Shown here: positions 45,085 through 54,511 of the stretch, piece by piece | How positions within the stretch are numbered: position 1 is the stretch's first letter | Layout: each line of letters starts with the position of its first letter | NCBI RefSeq assembly: GCF_019931195.1 | Contig: NZ_JAIOUO010000002.1 | Coordinates: 310,001-374,000, forward strand | Length of the DNA: 64,000 nt | Direction of reading: 5' to 3' | From: Marinobacter sp. F4216 | Lineage (GTDB): Bacteria; Pseudomonadota; Gammaproteobacteria; Pseudomonadales; Oleiphilaceae | Translations under genes and position numbers: made by a program | The notes under the pieces: generated by a model | Told to the model about the DNA's origin: nothing | Database searches by the model: none | The model's input: the letters and a program-made list of their open reading frames with translations, nothing else

Positions 45085-46539
45085 TCAGGACGAGCAGCTA
45101 AGTGCCAGGCCTTTGCCGGAATCCGGTGGCAGGGCTGCGAAACGCTCGAACTCTGGCCACTCGTCGAAGGGCTTGGCAAGCACCGTGAGCAGATCGTTCA
45201 TGGGGGTGTAATCCCCGGTTTTCGCCGCATCGATCACCTGTTGAGCCAGATGGTTTCGCAGAATGAATTTCGGGTTAACCGACAGCATCGCTTTGTCCCG
45301 TGCTTCGCCGGCTCTTTCTTCCTGCTCAAGCCGCTCGTTATAGCTCGCCAGCCAGTCGTCCGCTGCCTCCCGGTCCACAAACAGATCCCGTACCGGCGAT
45401 GGGCCGCGGCTGTGGAGGTGACACAGGGCCCGGAAGAACGCGGTGTAGTCGACGCTGTGCCGGTGCAGCAGGTTGAACGTATCCATCACCAGTTGAAGGT
45501 CGCTGTCCTGCGCCTCTGCCAGCCCGAGCTTGTCACGCATGTTCTGCACAAAACGCTCGTTGTAGGTGGTTTCGTAATGACGAAGACTCCGGCGCAATGC
45601 ATCTTCATCCATCAGTGGCAGCAGGGCGTTGGCTAGATACTGGCAGTTGGTATGGCCGATCTGGGGTTGGCGGTTGTAGGCGTAGCGCCCGCCCTGATCG
45701 GTACGGTTACAGATGTAACCAGCGTTGAAATCGTCCAGGAAGGCATAGGGGCCGTAGTCGAAGGTTTCGCCAAGGATGGACATGTTGTCGCTGTTCATCA
45801 CGCCGTGGCAGAAGCCCACGGCCTGCCAGTCGGCGATGAGTCGGGCGGTACGTTTGGCGACGGATTCGAACCAGCTTTGGTAGCGCTCTTCTTCCGGGAG
45901 CTCGTTGAATTCCGGAAAGTGCAGGTCAATGACATGGTCCAGCAGTGTTTTCACCGCCGCCTTGCCCATGTGATAAGAAGCAAACTCGAAATGGCCGAAG
46001 CGGATATGGCTGGCGGTGACGCGCATGAGGGTGGCGGCGGTTTCGATGGTTTCCCGCTGGACCGGCTCGGTGGAGCTGGTCATGAAGAGCGCGCGGGTGG
46101 TGGGAATGCCCAGGCCGGCCATGGCTTCGCTGCACAAATACTCCCGGATGGTTGAGCGCAGTACCGCTCGGCCATCGCCGAACCGGGAGTAAGGCGTCTG
46201 GCCGGCACCTTTCAGGTGCCAGTCCCAGCGGCGGCCATCCGCCCCCACCGTTTCCCAGAGCAGCAGGCCCCGTCCGTCGCCCAGATCCGGGTTGTAGGCT
46301 CCGAACTGGTGACCGGTGTACTTCATGGCCACCGGATCCATGCCTTCTAACAGCTCGGCGCCGGCGCCGACCTGTGCCCACTCGTCGGGCCGGTCAGTCC
46401 GAAAGCCCATGTCTTCAGCTAACGCATGGTTGAAACACACGAGCCTGGTGTTTATCAGTGGTGTAGGCTGAACGCGGGTATAGAAACGCTCCGGTAGCTC
46501 CAGATAGCGATGTTCTACTCGGAAATCGTCATTGCTCAT
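45085..46539 (-). CDS. selO: Protein adenylyltransferase SelO
   Basis: A 484-residue pseudokinase that transfers AMP from ATP to Ser/Thr/Tyr of proteins, linked in E. coli to redox homeostasis. Family features: KYTGHQFGAYNPDLGDGRG (near residue 75), HLKGAGQTPYSRFGDGRAVLRSTIREYL, GFCHGVMNSDNMSILGETFDYGP, and FLDDFNAGYICNRTDQGGRY. The C-terminus is the conserved SCSS; no selenocysteine codon is used, since the frame ends in Cys-Ser-Ser. It diverges from the glycerate-kinase-like gene across 75 bases. Confidence 0.96.
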   Translation of the reverse strand: MSNDDFRVEHRYLELPERFYTRVQPTPLINTRLVCFNHALAEDMGFRTDRPDEWAQVGAGAELLEGMDPVAMKYTGHQFGAYNPDLGDGRGLLLWETVGADGRRWDWHLKGAGQTPYSRFGDGRAVLRSTIREYLCSEAMAGLGIPTTRALFMTSSTEPVQRETIETAATLMRVTASHIRFGHFEFASYHMGKAAVKTLLDHVIDLHFPEFNELPEEERYQSWFESVAKRTARLIADWQAVGFCHGVMNSDNMSILGETFDYGPYAFLDDFNAGYICNRTDQGGRYAYNRQPQIGHTNCQYLANALLPLMDEDALRRSLRHYETTYNERFVQNMRDKLGLAEAQDSDLQLVMDTFNLLHRHSVDYTAFFRALCHLHSRGPSPVRDLFVDREAADDWLASYNERLEQEERAGEARDKAMLSVNPKFILRNHLAQQVIDAAKTGDYTPMNDLLTVLAKPFDEWPEFERFAALPPDSGKGLALSCSS

Positions 46540-46614
46540 AAAGTGCCTGAACTCCCTTTGGTACGAAATCTGCTGCTACTGTTTTATAGGGACCACTCAT
46601 CTGGTGAGAATCAC

Positions 46615-47553
46615 GTGTCAGAACCTACATTGAATCAAACCGTCGCCGGCCTGATCGAGCAGGAGGCGCTCCCTATAGATTACGAGTCCACCGTTGAACA
46701 GACCATCATGCCGCTGGTGGATTATGTTGTGGCCTTGCAAGCCAGGGCTCAGTCCCCGGTGGTGATTGGCATTCATGGTGCTCAGGGTACCGGAAAGTCC
46801 ACGCTGACGCTGTTCCTGCGGGAAATTCTCACCCGGCACCGTCACTGCCCCGCTGCCAGCTTCTCGCTGGACGATATCTACCTCACTCGGGCCGAGCGCC
46901 AGGAACTCTCACAGCAAGTACACCCTCTGTTTATCACCCGGGGCGTGCCTGGCACCCATGATGTGGCGCTGGGGCAGACGGTGATTGATCAGCTCCGGCT
47001 GGCAGATGCCAGCAGCGTTACGCCCATCCCCAGTTTTGACAAGTCCATTGATGATCGGTTGCCGGCTAGCCAGTGGCCGGGGCATGCGGGTGTGGCCAGC
47101 GTGATTCTGCTGGAAGGCTGGTGCCTCGGGGCCAGGCCAGAGCCGGATGGGGCATTGGCTGATCCCATCAATGCACTGGAGGCCCACGAGGACCCCGAGG
47201 GCATCTGGCGGAGGTATGTGAATGACTGCCTGAAAGGCCCCTACCACCGCTTTTTTGCACAGCTGGATGCGCTGGTGATGCTAAAGGCGCCGTCGATGGA
47301 AAGTGTTCTGGAATGGCGCACTTTGCAGGAACACAAGCTGGCTGCAAAACTGAAAAATGCACCAAAAGAAGGCGGTCAATCCCAAAGCGCACAGGCATTG
47401 CGCATTATGAGCGATGACGAGGTGCAGCGCTTCATTATGCACTACGAGCGCGTGACCCGTTTCTGTCTCACTGAGATGCCGGAACGGGCAGACGTTCTGA
47501 TTGATGTGGCTGAGGATCACAGCCTCAGCCTGCCCCAATTCAAGAACAAGTGA
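46615..47553 (+). CDS. D-glycerate 3-kinase-like P-loop kinase
   Basis: A 312-residue P-loop kinase of the GLYK/YggC type. GTG 46615 is chosen with GGTGAG at 46603-46608 as ribosome site; the open frame upstream to 46510 overlaps selO and is not conserved. The Walker A motif is GIHGAQGTGKST, followed by SFSLDDIYLTRAERQ and GVPGTHD, all typical of plant glycerate kinase relatives. It would phosphorylate D-glycerate to 3-phosphoglycerate. It heads the operon with the HAD phosphatase, GpgS and GH13 genes. That context supports glycerate as substrate: it could be released by the phosphorylase. Confidence 0.88.
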   Translation: MSEPTLNQTVAGLIEQEALPIDYESTVEQTIMPLVDYVVALQARAQSPVVIGIHGAQGTGKSTLTLFLREILTRHRHCPAASFSLDDIYLTRAERQELSQQVHPLFITRGVPGTHDVALGQTVIDQLRLADASSVTPIPSFDKSIDDRLPASQWPGHAGVASVILLEGWCLGARPEPDGALADPINALEAHEDPEGIWRRYVNDCLKGPYHRFFAQLDALVMLKAPSMESVLEWRTLQEHKLAAKLKNAPKEGGQSQSAQALRIMSDDEVQRFIMHYERVTRFCLTEMPERADVLIDVAEDHSLSLPQFKNK

Positions 47554-47564
47554 CGGAGGACCTG

Positions 47565-48368
47565 ATGAATAAGCCCAGACTCGTGGTGATTTCGGATCTC
47601 GACGGTACGTTGCTGAATCACGATAACTACCGCTGGGACGCCGCCAGGTCAGCGCTTGAACGGCTTGAGGCAGCAGGGATTCCTCTGGTTCTCAATTCCA
47701 GTAAAACCGCGCCGGAGATCCGGGCGGTGAGGGCGGAGCTGGGTAACCAGGCACCCTTCATCGTGGAAAACGGCGCGGCTGTGGTTATTCCGGCAGACAC
47801 CTTCGGGAACCCGGAAGAAGACGTGGTGAATTTTGGGGCATCCCGGGCGCGGGTACTGGAGGTGCTGGGGACTCTTCGAGAGGACGGCGCCCAATTTCGG
47901 GGCTTTAATGACCTGTCCGCCGAGGCGCTCGGAGATATTGCCGGGCTGGATGTGGCGTCTGCCGAACGGGCCAAGGATCGGCTGGGAACCGAACCTCTGT
48001 TATGGGATGGAACCGACGCCGAACTGGAGGAATTCCGCACTGCGCTGAGGGCCCAAAACCTGCGACTGGTGCAGGGCGGTCGCTTCTTTCATGCCATGGG
48101 CATCTTCGACAAAGCGGATGGGGCCCGCTTTTTGCTGGAAAAATACCGGGAGCAGTATGGCGATCAGCCGATGGTGGCGATTGCCCTCGGCGACAGCCCG
48201 AACGACCAGCACATGCTGGAATCCGCCGATATCCCGGTGGTGATTCGGGGCGTCCATAGTGACGAGGTGCAGTTGCCATCATCCAGGCACGCCATGCGCT
48301 CGATCAAGCCCGGCCCGGAGGGCTGGAATGAGTGCGTACTGAATCTTCTCTTTGAGTACGGGTATTGA
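47565..48368 (+). CDS. Mannosyl/glucosyl-3-phosphoglycerate phosphatase (HAD-IIB)
   Basis: A 267-residue HAD-superfamily phosphatase of the MPGP/YedP type. ATG 47565 has GGAGGA just upstream. The nucleophile motif is SDLDGTLLNHDN (DxD), NSSKTAPEIR is motif II, and ALGDSPNDQHML is the metal-binding motif. It would remove phosphate from glucosyl-3-phosphoglycerate made by the next gene, giving glucosylglycerate. It follows the kinase by 11 bases and is followed by gpgS after 15, so it belongs to the operon. Specificity for glucosyl or mannosyl substrate cannot be told from sequence; the neighbour suggests glucosyl. Confidence 0.9.
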   Translation: MNKPRLVVISDLDGTLLNHDNYRWDAARSALERLEAAGIPLVLNSSKTAPEIRAVRAELGNQAPFIVENGAAVVIPADTFGNPEEDVVNFGASRARVLEVLGTLREDGAQFRGFNDLSAEALGDIAGLDVASAERAKDRLGTEPLLWDGTDAELEEFRTALRAQNLRLVQGGRFFHAMGIFDKADGARFLLEKYREQYGDQPMVAIALGDSPNDQHMLESADIPVVIRGVHSDEVQLPSSRHAMRSIKPGPEGWNECVLNLLFEYGY

Positions 48369-48383
48369 TACAGGAGAGCCACC

Positions 48384-49610
48384 GTGGGCGATTTCTACCA
48401 GAACGGAATAATTACAACACTGCATAACCTGGTCGATCGGCCGGTGGAAGACCTTGAAAGTGACTTGATGAAGTTCCGCAAGGAAAGGCCCATGTCGCTG
48501 GTGCTTCCCTCGCTGTATTCGGAACTCGAAGGGCCTGCCCTCAAGAACATTGTGCACGAGCTCACCAAGGTTCCCTACCTGGAGCAGGTTGTGATCGGGC
48601 TCGACCGGGCAAATGAGGAGCAGTATCGCCACGCCCTGGAATACTTCTCGGAGCTGCCGCAGAGCGACGTCAAGGTACTGTGGAATGACGGCCCACGCCT
48701 GCGGTCCATTGACCTGACGCTGCGGGAGCAAAACCTGGCACCCACGGAAATGGGTAAGGGCCGGAACGTCTGGTATTGCTTCGGCTATGTGCTGGCTGCG
48801 GGGTTGAGCAAGTCGGTCGCGCTGCACGATTGCGACATCCTGACCTACTCGCGGGACCTGGTGGCAAGATTGATCTACCCGGTGGCCAACCCCGGTTTCA
48901 ACTACATGTTCTGCAAAGGCTATTACGCCCGTGTGGCTGATAAGCGAATGAATGGTCGGGTCAGCCGCTTGCTGGTCACGCCCTTGATCCGGGCCCTGAA
49001 GAAAGTGTGTGGCGCCAATGACTTTCTAGATTATCTGGACAGCTACCGGTACCCGCTGGCCGGGGAGTTTTCCTTCCGCACCGATGTGATCAACGACCTG
49101 CGAATTCCCAGTGACTGGGGGCTGGAAATCGGTGTGCTGTCGGAGATGAAGCGTAATTACGCCACCAACCGTCTGTGTCAGGTGGACATCGCCGATGTGT
49201 ACGATCACAAGCATCAGGATCTGTCACCGGAGGATGCCAGCCGGGGTTTGTCAAAAATGAGCATGGATATCTCCAAGGCCCTGTTCCGGAAGCTGGCGAC
49301 CAACGGTGAAATTTTCTCGAGCGAAAAGTTCCGCACCATCAAGGCCACCTATTTCCGGATTGCACTAGACTTCGTTGAAACCTACCAGAACGACGCCATC
49401 ATCAACGGCCTGACTTTCGATCGACACAAAGAAGAGAAAGCGGTGGAACTGTTCGCCCAGAACGTGATGCGGGCGGGGGCGTATTTTCTGGATAATCCCA
49501 TGGATACACCGTTCATCCCGAGCTGGAATCGGGTCACCAGTGCGATTCCGGATATCAAGGAGCAGTTATTCGAGGCGGTTGAGCGGGATAACGAGGAGTT
49601 CCGCCCATGA
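48384..49610 (+). CDS. gpgS: Glucosyl-3-phosphoglycerate synthase
   Basis: A 408-residue GT-A glycosyltransferase of the GpgS type (GT81), which transfers glucose from an NDP-glucose to 3-phosphoglycerate. GTG 48384 has AGGAGAG at 48372-48378. A nucleotide-sugar metal-binding D-x-D is seen in LHDCDILTYSR (near residue 150), after the acceptor region around SLVLPSLYSELEGPALKNI. The product would be dephosphorylated by the HAD enzyme to the compatible solute glucosylglycerate. The ATG of the next gene overlaps the stop (ATGA). Confidence 0.9.
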   Translation: MGDFYQNGIITTLHNLVDRPVEDLESDLMKFRKERPMSLVLPSLYSELEGPALKNIVHELTKVPYLEQVVIGLDRANEEQYRHALEYFSELPQSDVKVLWNDGPRLRSIDLTLREQNLAPTEMGKGRNVWYCFGYVLAAGLSKSVALHDCDILTYSRDLVARLIYPVANPGFNYMFCKGYYARVADKRMNGRVSRLLVTPLIRALKKVCGANDFLDYLDSYRYPLAGEFSFRTDVINDLRIPSDWGLEIGVLSEMKRNYATNRLCQVDIADVYDHKHQDLSPEDASRGLSKMSMDISKALFRKLATNGEIFSSEKFRTIKATYFRIALDFVETYQNDAIINGLTFDRHKEEKAVELFAQNVMRAGAYFLDNPMDTPFIPSWNRVTSAIPDIKEQLFEAVERDNEEFRP

Positions 49611-51337
49611 CCCAGCCCCTCAGGGACAAGCTGGTGGCCATGCTTGACGTGGTCTACCCGGCCCTGGATTGCCAGTTTCTTGCTGACCAGTTGCTCAATA
49701 CCATGGGGCTCGACCCGGGCATGCCGCCACCTCCGGCCCATCAGAACAACTGGGACGAGTCGGACATTATTCTCATTACCTATGCCGACACGGTTCAGAA
49801 GGAAGGGCAGAAGCCACTGGTCACGTTGCGCCAGTTCCTGAATGACTGTCTGTCCGAGACCATTTCGGCGGTACATATCCTGCCGTTCTTTCCCTACAGC
49901 TCGGACGATGGCTTCTCGGTCATGGATTATCTGGCGGTCAATGAATCACACGGTGGCTGGGAGGATATTGAAGCCATTGCCCGGGATTACAAACTGATGG
50001 CGGACCTCGTGGTGAATCACATGTCCGCCCGCAGCCGCTGGTTCGAGAATTTCCGCAAGCGGGTGGATCCGGGCAAGGACTACTTCTTCGAGGGCAATCC
50101 AAAGGATGACCTGAGTGCGGTGGTGCGACCAAGAACCTCGCCCCTGCTCAACGCGGTGCAGACCGATGATGGAGAGCGTTACGTCTGGTGTACCTTCAGC
50201 GAAGACCAGGTCGATCTGAATTTTGCCAACCCTCAGGTGCTGATCGAGTTTGCTGCCATCATCCGTTACTACCTGGAACGGGGAGTGGTTCTGTTCCGGC
50301 TCGATGCGGTGGCGTTCCTGTGGAAGGAGCCTGGCACGCCCAGCATCCACCTGCAGGAGACCCACGAGCTGATCAAGATCATGCGGCTGCTGATTGAGCA
50401 TCACACCCCCGATGCCGTGGTCATCACCGAAACCAATGTGCCTAATCGGGAGAATCTCACCTACTTCGGTAATGCCAACGAAGCCCATGTGATCTACAAC
50501 TTTTCGCTGCCGCCATTGCTGATCAATACCATGGTGACCGGTGACTGCCGGCACCTGAAAACCTGGTTGATGAGCATGCCTCCGGCCCAGCTGGGTACGA
50601 CTTACCTGAATTTTATTGCCTCCCACGATGGGGTGGGGATGCGTCCCACGGACGGCTTGCTGGATGAGGACGAAAAGCAGCGTCTGATAAACACCATGAC
50701 TTCGTTCGGCGGCAAGGTGTCGTACCGGCGTACGCCGGACGGCCTGGATCAGCCTTATGAGATTAACATTTCCCTGTACGATGCCCTGAAAGGCACTGTG
50801 CAGGGTGGCGCGGACCACTGGCAGCTCCAGCGCTTTATCTGCGCTCACACCATCATGCTGGCGTTGGAGGGGATTCCGGCGTTTTACATACACAGCCTTC
50901 TGGCGTCGGTGAACGATCTGGACCGGATGGAAAACACCGGGCGGCTGCGCTCGATTAACCGCAGCCAGTGGGAGATCGAGAAGCTGGAAACCGAGCTGGA
51001 GAATCCCCTGAGCCACCACAGCAAGGCCTATCACGAACTGACCCGCCTGATCGCTATCCGGCGCAAGCAGCCTGCGTTTCACCCCAATGCCACCCAGTTC
51101 ACCCTGCACCTTGGCCTGCAGCTGTTTGGCTTCTGGCGCCAGAGCATGCGCCGGGACCAGTCGATCTTCTGCATTCACAACATCAGTAACGAGGTTCAGC
51201 AGGTGGCCCTGAGCACCATCAACCTGATTGGCACTGACCACTGGCGGGATCTGATTTCCGGCATGACTATCGACGATCAGGCGGGCACCATCACCCTGAA
51301 ACCCTACCAGAGCGTTTGGTTGTCGAATCGTGACTAG
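49607..51337 (+). CDS. GH13 sucrose-phosphorylase-like enzyme (likely glucosylglycerate phosphorylase)
   Basis: A 576-residue enzyme of the GH13 subfamily 18 type. It begins at ATG 49607, overlapping gpgS. The catalytic nucleophile is in FRLDAVAFLWKE, the acid/base Glu in VITETNVPN, and the transition-state Asp in SHDGVGMRPT. Subfamily members act on sucrose, glucosylglycerate or glucosylglycerol. With gpgS and a glycerate kinase in the same operon, glucosylglycerate is the likeliest substrate. It would release glucose-1-phosphate and glycerate, letting the cell recover the solute when salinity falls. This is inference from context. Confidence 0.9.
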   Translation: MTQPLRDKLVAMLDVVYPALDCQFLADQLLNTMGLDPGMPPPPAHQNNWDESDIILITYADTVQKEGQKPLVTLRQFLNDCLSETISAVHILPFFPYSSDDGFSVMDYLAVNESHGGWEDIEAIARDYKLMADLVVNHMSARSRWFENFRKRVDPGKDYFFEGNPKDDLSAVVRPRTSPLLNAVQTDDGERYVWCTFSEDQVDLNFANPQVLIEFAAIIRYYLERGVVLFRLDAVAFLWKEPGTPSIHLQETHELIKIMRLLIEHHTPDAVVITETNVPNRENLTYFGNANEAHVIYNFSLPPLLINTMVTGDCRHLKTWLMSMPPAQLGTTYLNFIASHDGVGMRPTDGLLDEDEKQRLINTMTSFGGKVSYRRTPDGLDQPYEINISLYDALKGTVQGGADHWQLQRFICAHTIMLALEGIPAFYIHSLLASVNDLDRMENTGRLRSINRSQWEIEKLETELENPLSHHSKAYHELTRLIAIRRKQPAFHPNATQFTLHLGLQLFGFWRQSMRRDQSIFCIHNISNEVQQVALSTINLIGTDHWRDLISGMTIDDQAGTITLKPYQSVWLSNRD

Positions 51338-51351
51338 GGCACAATGCCCGC

Positions 51352-52473
51352 ATGTCCGATTCGACCACTGCCCGCAAACCCAGAATACTTGTTCTTTCTG
51401 CCTACGACGCCGGCAGCCATCGGCGCTGGCGGGAGCAACTGGTCGCCGGCCTTGATGGTTATGAATGGCACAGCCTGGCTCTGCCGCCACGCTACTTCCG
51501 CTGGCGGATCCGGGGCAACGCGCTGACCTGGCTCAATGAACCATTGCTAAATCAGCAATGGGATCTTCTTCTGGCCACCTCCATGGTCGATCTTGCCTCC
51601 ATCCGGGGATTTCACCCCCATCTGGCTTCCATTCCCGCCGTTCTGTACATGCACGAAAACCAGTTTGCCTATCCGGAGTCCGAGGGGCAGCACCAGAGTG
51701 TGGACCCGCAGATGGTTAACCTTTACAGCGCGATTTCGGCAACGACGGTGGTGTTTAATAGTGACTGGAATCGTCGCAGCTTTCTGGCGGGCGTCGAGGC
51801 CCTTTTTCGAAAGCTTCCTGATGGGATTCCAGAAGGCGCACCGGAGAGGCTGGCTGCGAAGTCACAGGTTGTTCCGGTGCCGGTTGAGGAGAGGCTTTTC
51901 CGAGAGCGCCAGAGACCACCAGATACCGACTGCCCGCACCTGTTGTGGAATCACCGGTGGGAGTACGACAAGGGCCCGGACCGGTTGCTGATGTTGCTGG
52001 ATGAATTGCTCCTGCAGGGGCAGAACTTCCGTCTGAGTGTGGTCGGCGAGCAGTTCCGGCAGCAGCCCAAGGAATTCGAGTCTATTCTTGAGCAGCATGG
52101 TGACCGCATCGTGCACTGGGGATTCCTGGCGGATCGGAGCCAATACGACAAGCTGCTTCAAGAGGCAGATGTTGTGATTTCAACCGCCGTACACGATTTC
52201 CAGGGGCTGTCGATGCTTGAGGCCATGGCATCAGGGTGCCTGGCACTTGCGCCGGACCGTCTGGCCTATCCCGAGTATGTTCCCGCGTCGCAGCTGTATC
52301 CGAGCGTTTCCGGCCAGCCGGACAGGGAAGCTGAGGGTGCTGCGCGGCAGCTCATGAATATGCTTGCATCTGTTACGGTGGCCAGCGTACCTGAAGAATG
52401 GCGCGAAAGTCGCCTGCTGACCGCATATGAGAAGATGATCCATACAACGCTGGAAACACATCGGTTATCCTGA
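51352..52473 (+). CDS. DUF3524 glycosyltransferase (tRNA-queuosine mannosyltransferase-like)
   Basis: A 373-residue protein with a DUF3524-type N-terminus: ILVLSAYDAGSHRRWREQLVAGL (residues 11-33), then LPPRYFRWRIRGNALTW and MHENQFAYPES, and a GT-B C-terminal half with DVVISTAVHDFQGLSMLEAMASGCLALAP. The family's animal member mannosylates queuosine in tRNA-Asp. Whether the bacterial form does the same is not known to me. It lies 14 bases after the phosphorylase gene and could be co-transcribed with it. Nucleotide-sugar metabolism is the only visible link. Confidence 0.88.
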   Translation: MSDSTTARKPRILVLSAYDAGSHRRWREQLVAGLDGYEWHSLALPPRYFRWRIRGNALTWLNEPLLNQQWDLLLATSMVDLASIRGFHPHLASIPAVLYMHENQFAYPESEGQHQSVDPQMVNLYSAISATTVVFNSDWNRRSFLAGVEALFRKLPDGIPEGAPERLAAKSQVVPVPVEERLFRERQRPPDTDCPHLLWNHRWEYDKGPDRLLMLLDELLLQGQNFRLSVVGEQFRQQPKEFESILEQHGDRIVHWGFLADRSQYDKLLQEADVVISTAVHDFQGLSMLEAMASGCLALAPDRLAYPEYVPASQLYPSVSGQPDREAEGAARQLMNMLASVTVASVPEEWRESRLLTAYEKMIHTTLETHRLS

Positions 52474-52503
52474 CGCAACGTTCCAAAGGCAAAGAGCTCA
52501 GAC

Positions 52504-53475
52504 ATGATGAAAGCAATCACGGTAAGCGGCGGTAAGCTGAACTGGGGAGACCACGAAACCCCGAAAGAGTTGCCTGCCGACCACGTGGAAATCGAGGTAG
52601 TCTGGACCGCCATCAATCGCGCCGACCTGATGCAAAGGGCCGGTCTTTATCCGCCTCCTCCCGGGGCATCCGAGATACTGGGGCTGGAAGTCAGTGGCCG
52701 AATTGCGGCTGTTGGGGAAGAAGTGGCAGAGTTTGCCGTCGGCGATGAGGTCTGTGCCCTGCTGACCGGAGGCGGTTACGCCACCCGGGTGACGGTACCT
52801 GCAGTGCAGGTGTTGCCCATTCCCAGGGGATTCAGCCTCCGGCAGGCTGCTGCGATACCGGAAGTGTTTGCCACCGCCTGGCTGAATCTATACATGGAAG
52901 CCGGTTTGAAGCCGGGGGAGCGGGTTCTCCTGCACGCCGCTGCCAGTGGCTTGGGCACTGCGGTTATCCAGCTGGCGACGGCCTTTGGCAACCCGGTCTT
53001 TGCCACAGCCGGCAGTGCCGAAAAGCTGGAGGTATGCAAACAGCTGGGCGCGTCAGGCCTCTGGGATCGAAACGATGGTTCCTTCGTGGACGCGGTGAAG
53101 TCCTGGGGTGGTGGCGTTGATATGGTGCTTGACCCCGTCGGCGGGAAGTACATCGCCGATGATCAGAAAGTTCTGAATGTGGATGGGCGGATTGTGCTGA
53201 TCGGTTTGATGGGGGGCCGAATGGCGGAAGTGGATCTGGGACTGATGCTGGTTAAACGCCATCAGCTGATCGGCTCAACCCTTCGGTCCCGGACCGTGGA
53301 GGACAAGGGGCGGGTTATGCAGGAGTTGCACAAGCGTGTCTGGCCCTTGCTGAGCGCCGGTCAGATTGAGCCCGTCATCGATTGCGACTGGCCTGTCACC
53401 GAGGCCGAGGAAGCCATGGCTTATGTCGCGGAGAACCGTAATACCGGTAAGGTGCTGCTGAAAGTATCCGATTAG
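52504..53475 (+). CDS. NAD(P)H quinone oxidoreductase (PIG3-like)
   Basis: A 323-residue zinc-independent medium-chain reductase of the quinone oxidoreductase type. The N-terminal GroES-like domain contains TAINRADLMQRAGLYPPPPGASEILGLEVSG. The Rossmann part has the motif HAAASGLGTAVIQLA and the fingerprint TAGSAEKLEVCKQLGA. It lacks the Cys/His ligands of zinc enzymes. Two starts are possible (ATG at 52504 or 52507). It follows the glycosyltransferase by 30 bases, with only weak operon evidence. A role in quinone or enal detoxification is typical of the family. Confidence 0.93.
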   Translation: MMKAITVSGGKLNWGDHETPKELPADHVEIEVVWTAINRADLMQRAGLYPPPPGASEILGLEVSGRIAAVGEEVAEFAVGDEVCALLTGGGYATRVTVPAVQVLPIPRGFSLRQAAAIPEVFATAWLNLYMEAGLKPGERVLLHAAASGLGTAVIQLATAFGNPVFATAGSAEKLEVCKQLGASGLWDRNDGSFVDAVKSWGGGVDMVLDPVGGKYIADDQKVLNVDGRIVLIGLMGGRMAEVDLGLMLVKRHQLIGSTLRSRTVEDKGRVMQELHKRVWPLLSAGQIEPVIDCDWPVTEAEEAMAYVAENRNTGKVLLKVSD

Positions 53476-53513
53476 CGCAGCTGGTGTGCTGTCCTGTGTG
53501 CTCGGGAGGAGGA

Positions 53514-54431
53514 TTACTTGGGGTCTTTCTCACCGAGCCAGGTCTGCGGAACCACAAAAATCCTGCGAACCTCGCGCCATTCCCCCCTGGTTTGATCCTG
53601 TTCGAGCTCCGCGAACAGCCGCGGCACACGAAGCTCGTCGACAGAGTTCAGTCGTTCGTTTGTGTCGTCAGGGCTCGGTGGCTGGTTTTGTCGCCACGGG
53701 CCTACCCAATGGGGCTTTCGAAGTTCAATCCAGTGTGATGTATCCATGGTTTCCGCGTCCCTGGCGTAAACCCACCAGCCCCTGAGGTGATCAGCCGGCG
53801 CGTCGGATGGCGGATTCAGAAATTCGCCCAGGGGATAGAACAGGTATCCTGGCATAAAGAGGCGGCATGGAAGCGGGCCTTTTATTCCATGCATCGCCAG
53901 GGTTTCTATCCCCTCGGGCTCTTCGGTACGTCTGCTCTGGTGGTTGATTAGGAGATCCCGTTTCAGGTCCAGCCGGTCCCGGGCGTTTGGGCCAAACCAC
54001 TTTGCGTCACCGTTCCCATTCGGAACGCTCAGATAGTACTTGATGGCAATTTCATGGTGTTCAATACGGTCGTCTGTGGTGTTGTGAACGACGAAATCCA
54101 GCTCACCCAGGGTCCGGCCCTCGGACTGGATTTGCAGATTCTTGAGCAAAACCTGCCAGCCGAGCAGATCGGTCAGGAGGACTTCGTAGAGTTGCTCAAA
54201 ATAATAACCGAGGCGCTTGGGTGGCGATTCCATTCGCAGGCGCTCGGGCATGCTTGACGGGTATTTATCCCAGTGCGTCAGCTTTTCCTGGTAGCCCGGC
54301 GGCAGATGATCTGAAGGCCTGAACACAGATCGCCCCTTAATCAGTTGAGGGGCGGTACACAGCCAGGCCAGGTGCCGCACGGCCGGGTGGTTGAAGTCGA
54401 AGAGTTCCGTGGTATGTTCGCGGCTGTTCAT
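53514..54431 (-). CDS. DUF1853 protein (PD-(D/E)XK-like)
   Basis: A 305-residue protein of the DUF1853 family. The start is ATG 54431 ([11 protein letters not shown]); the longer frame runs into the gloA leader. A nuclease-like core is seen near residues 108-136: GELDFVVHN, and 20 residues on [11 protein letters not shown], which has the D-x(n)-E-x-K arrangement of PD-(D/E)XK enzymes. The rest is rich in Trp and Pro. No partner genes for restriction or repair are near. The function is not known. It converges on the quinone oxidoreductase without a visible terminator between them. Confidence 0.82.
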   Translation of the reverse strand: MNSREHTTELFDFNHPAVRHLAWLCTAPQLIKGRSVFRPSDHLPPGYQEKLTHWDKYPSSMPERLRMESPPKRLGYYFEQLYEVLLTDLLGWQVLLKNLQIQSEGRTLGELDFVVHNTTDDRIEHHEIAIKYYLSVPNGNGDAKWFGPNARDRLDLKRDLLINHQSRRTEEPEGIETLAMHGIKGPLPCRLFMPGYLFYPLGEFLNPPSDAPADHLRGWWVYARDAETMDTSHWIELRKPHWVGPWRQNQPPSPDDTNERLNSVDELRVPRLFAELEQDQTRGEWREVRRIFVVPQTWLGEKDPK

Positions 54432-54511
54432 TGTTTCAGAATACCCTAAACTTTGAGGTTGGTAAGGGGCTCTCGAAACTGAATTCCGTACCACCAACGA
54501 GGTGTCCTGAT

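Noticed and set aside
46510..46614. Longer glycerate kinase starting at 46510
   Set aside because: This region overlaps selO, is not conserved in kind, and lacks a ribosome site; GTG 46615 has one.
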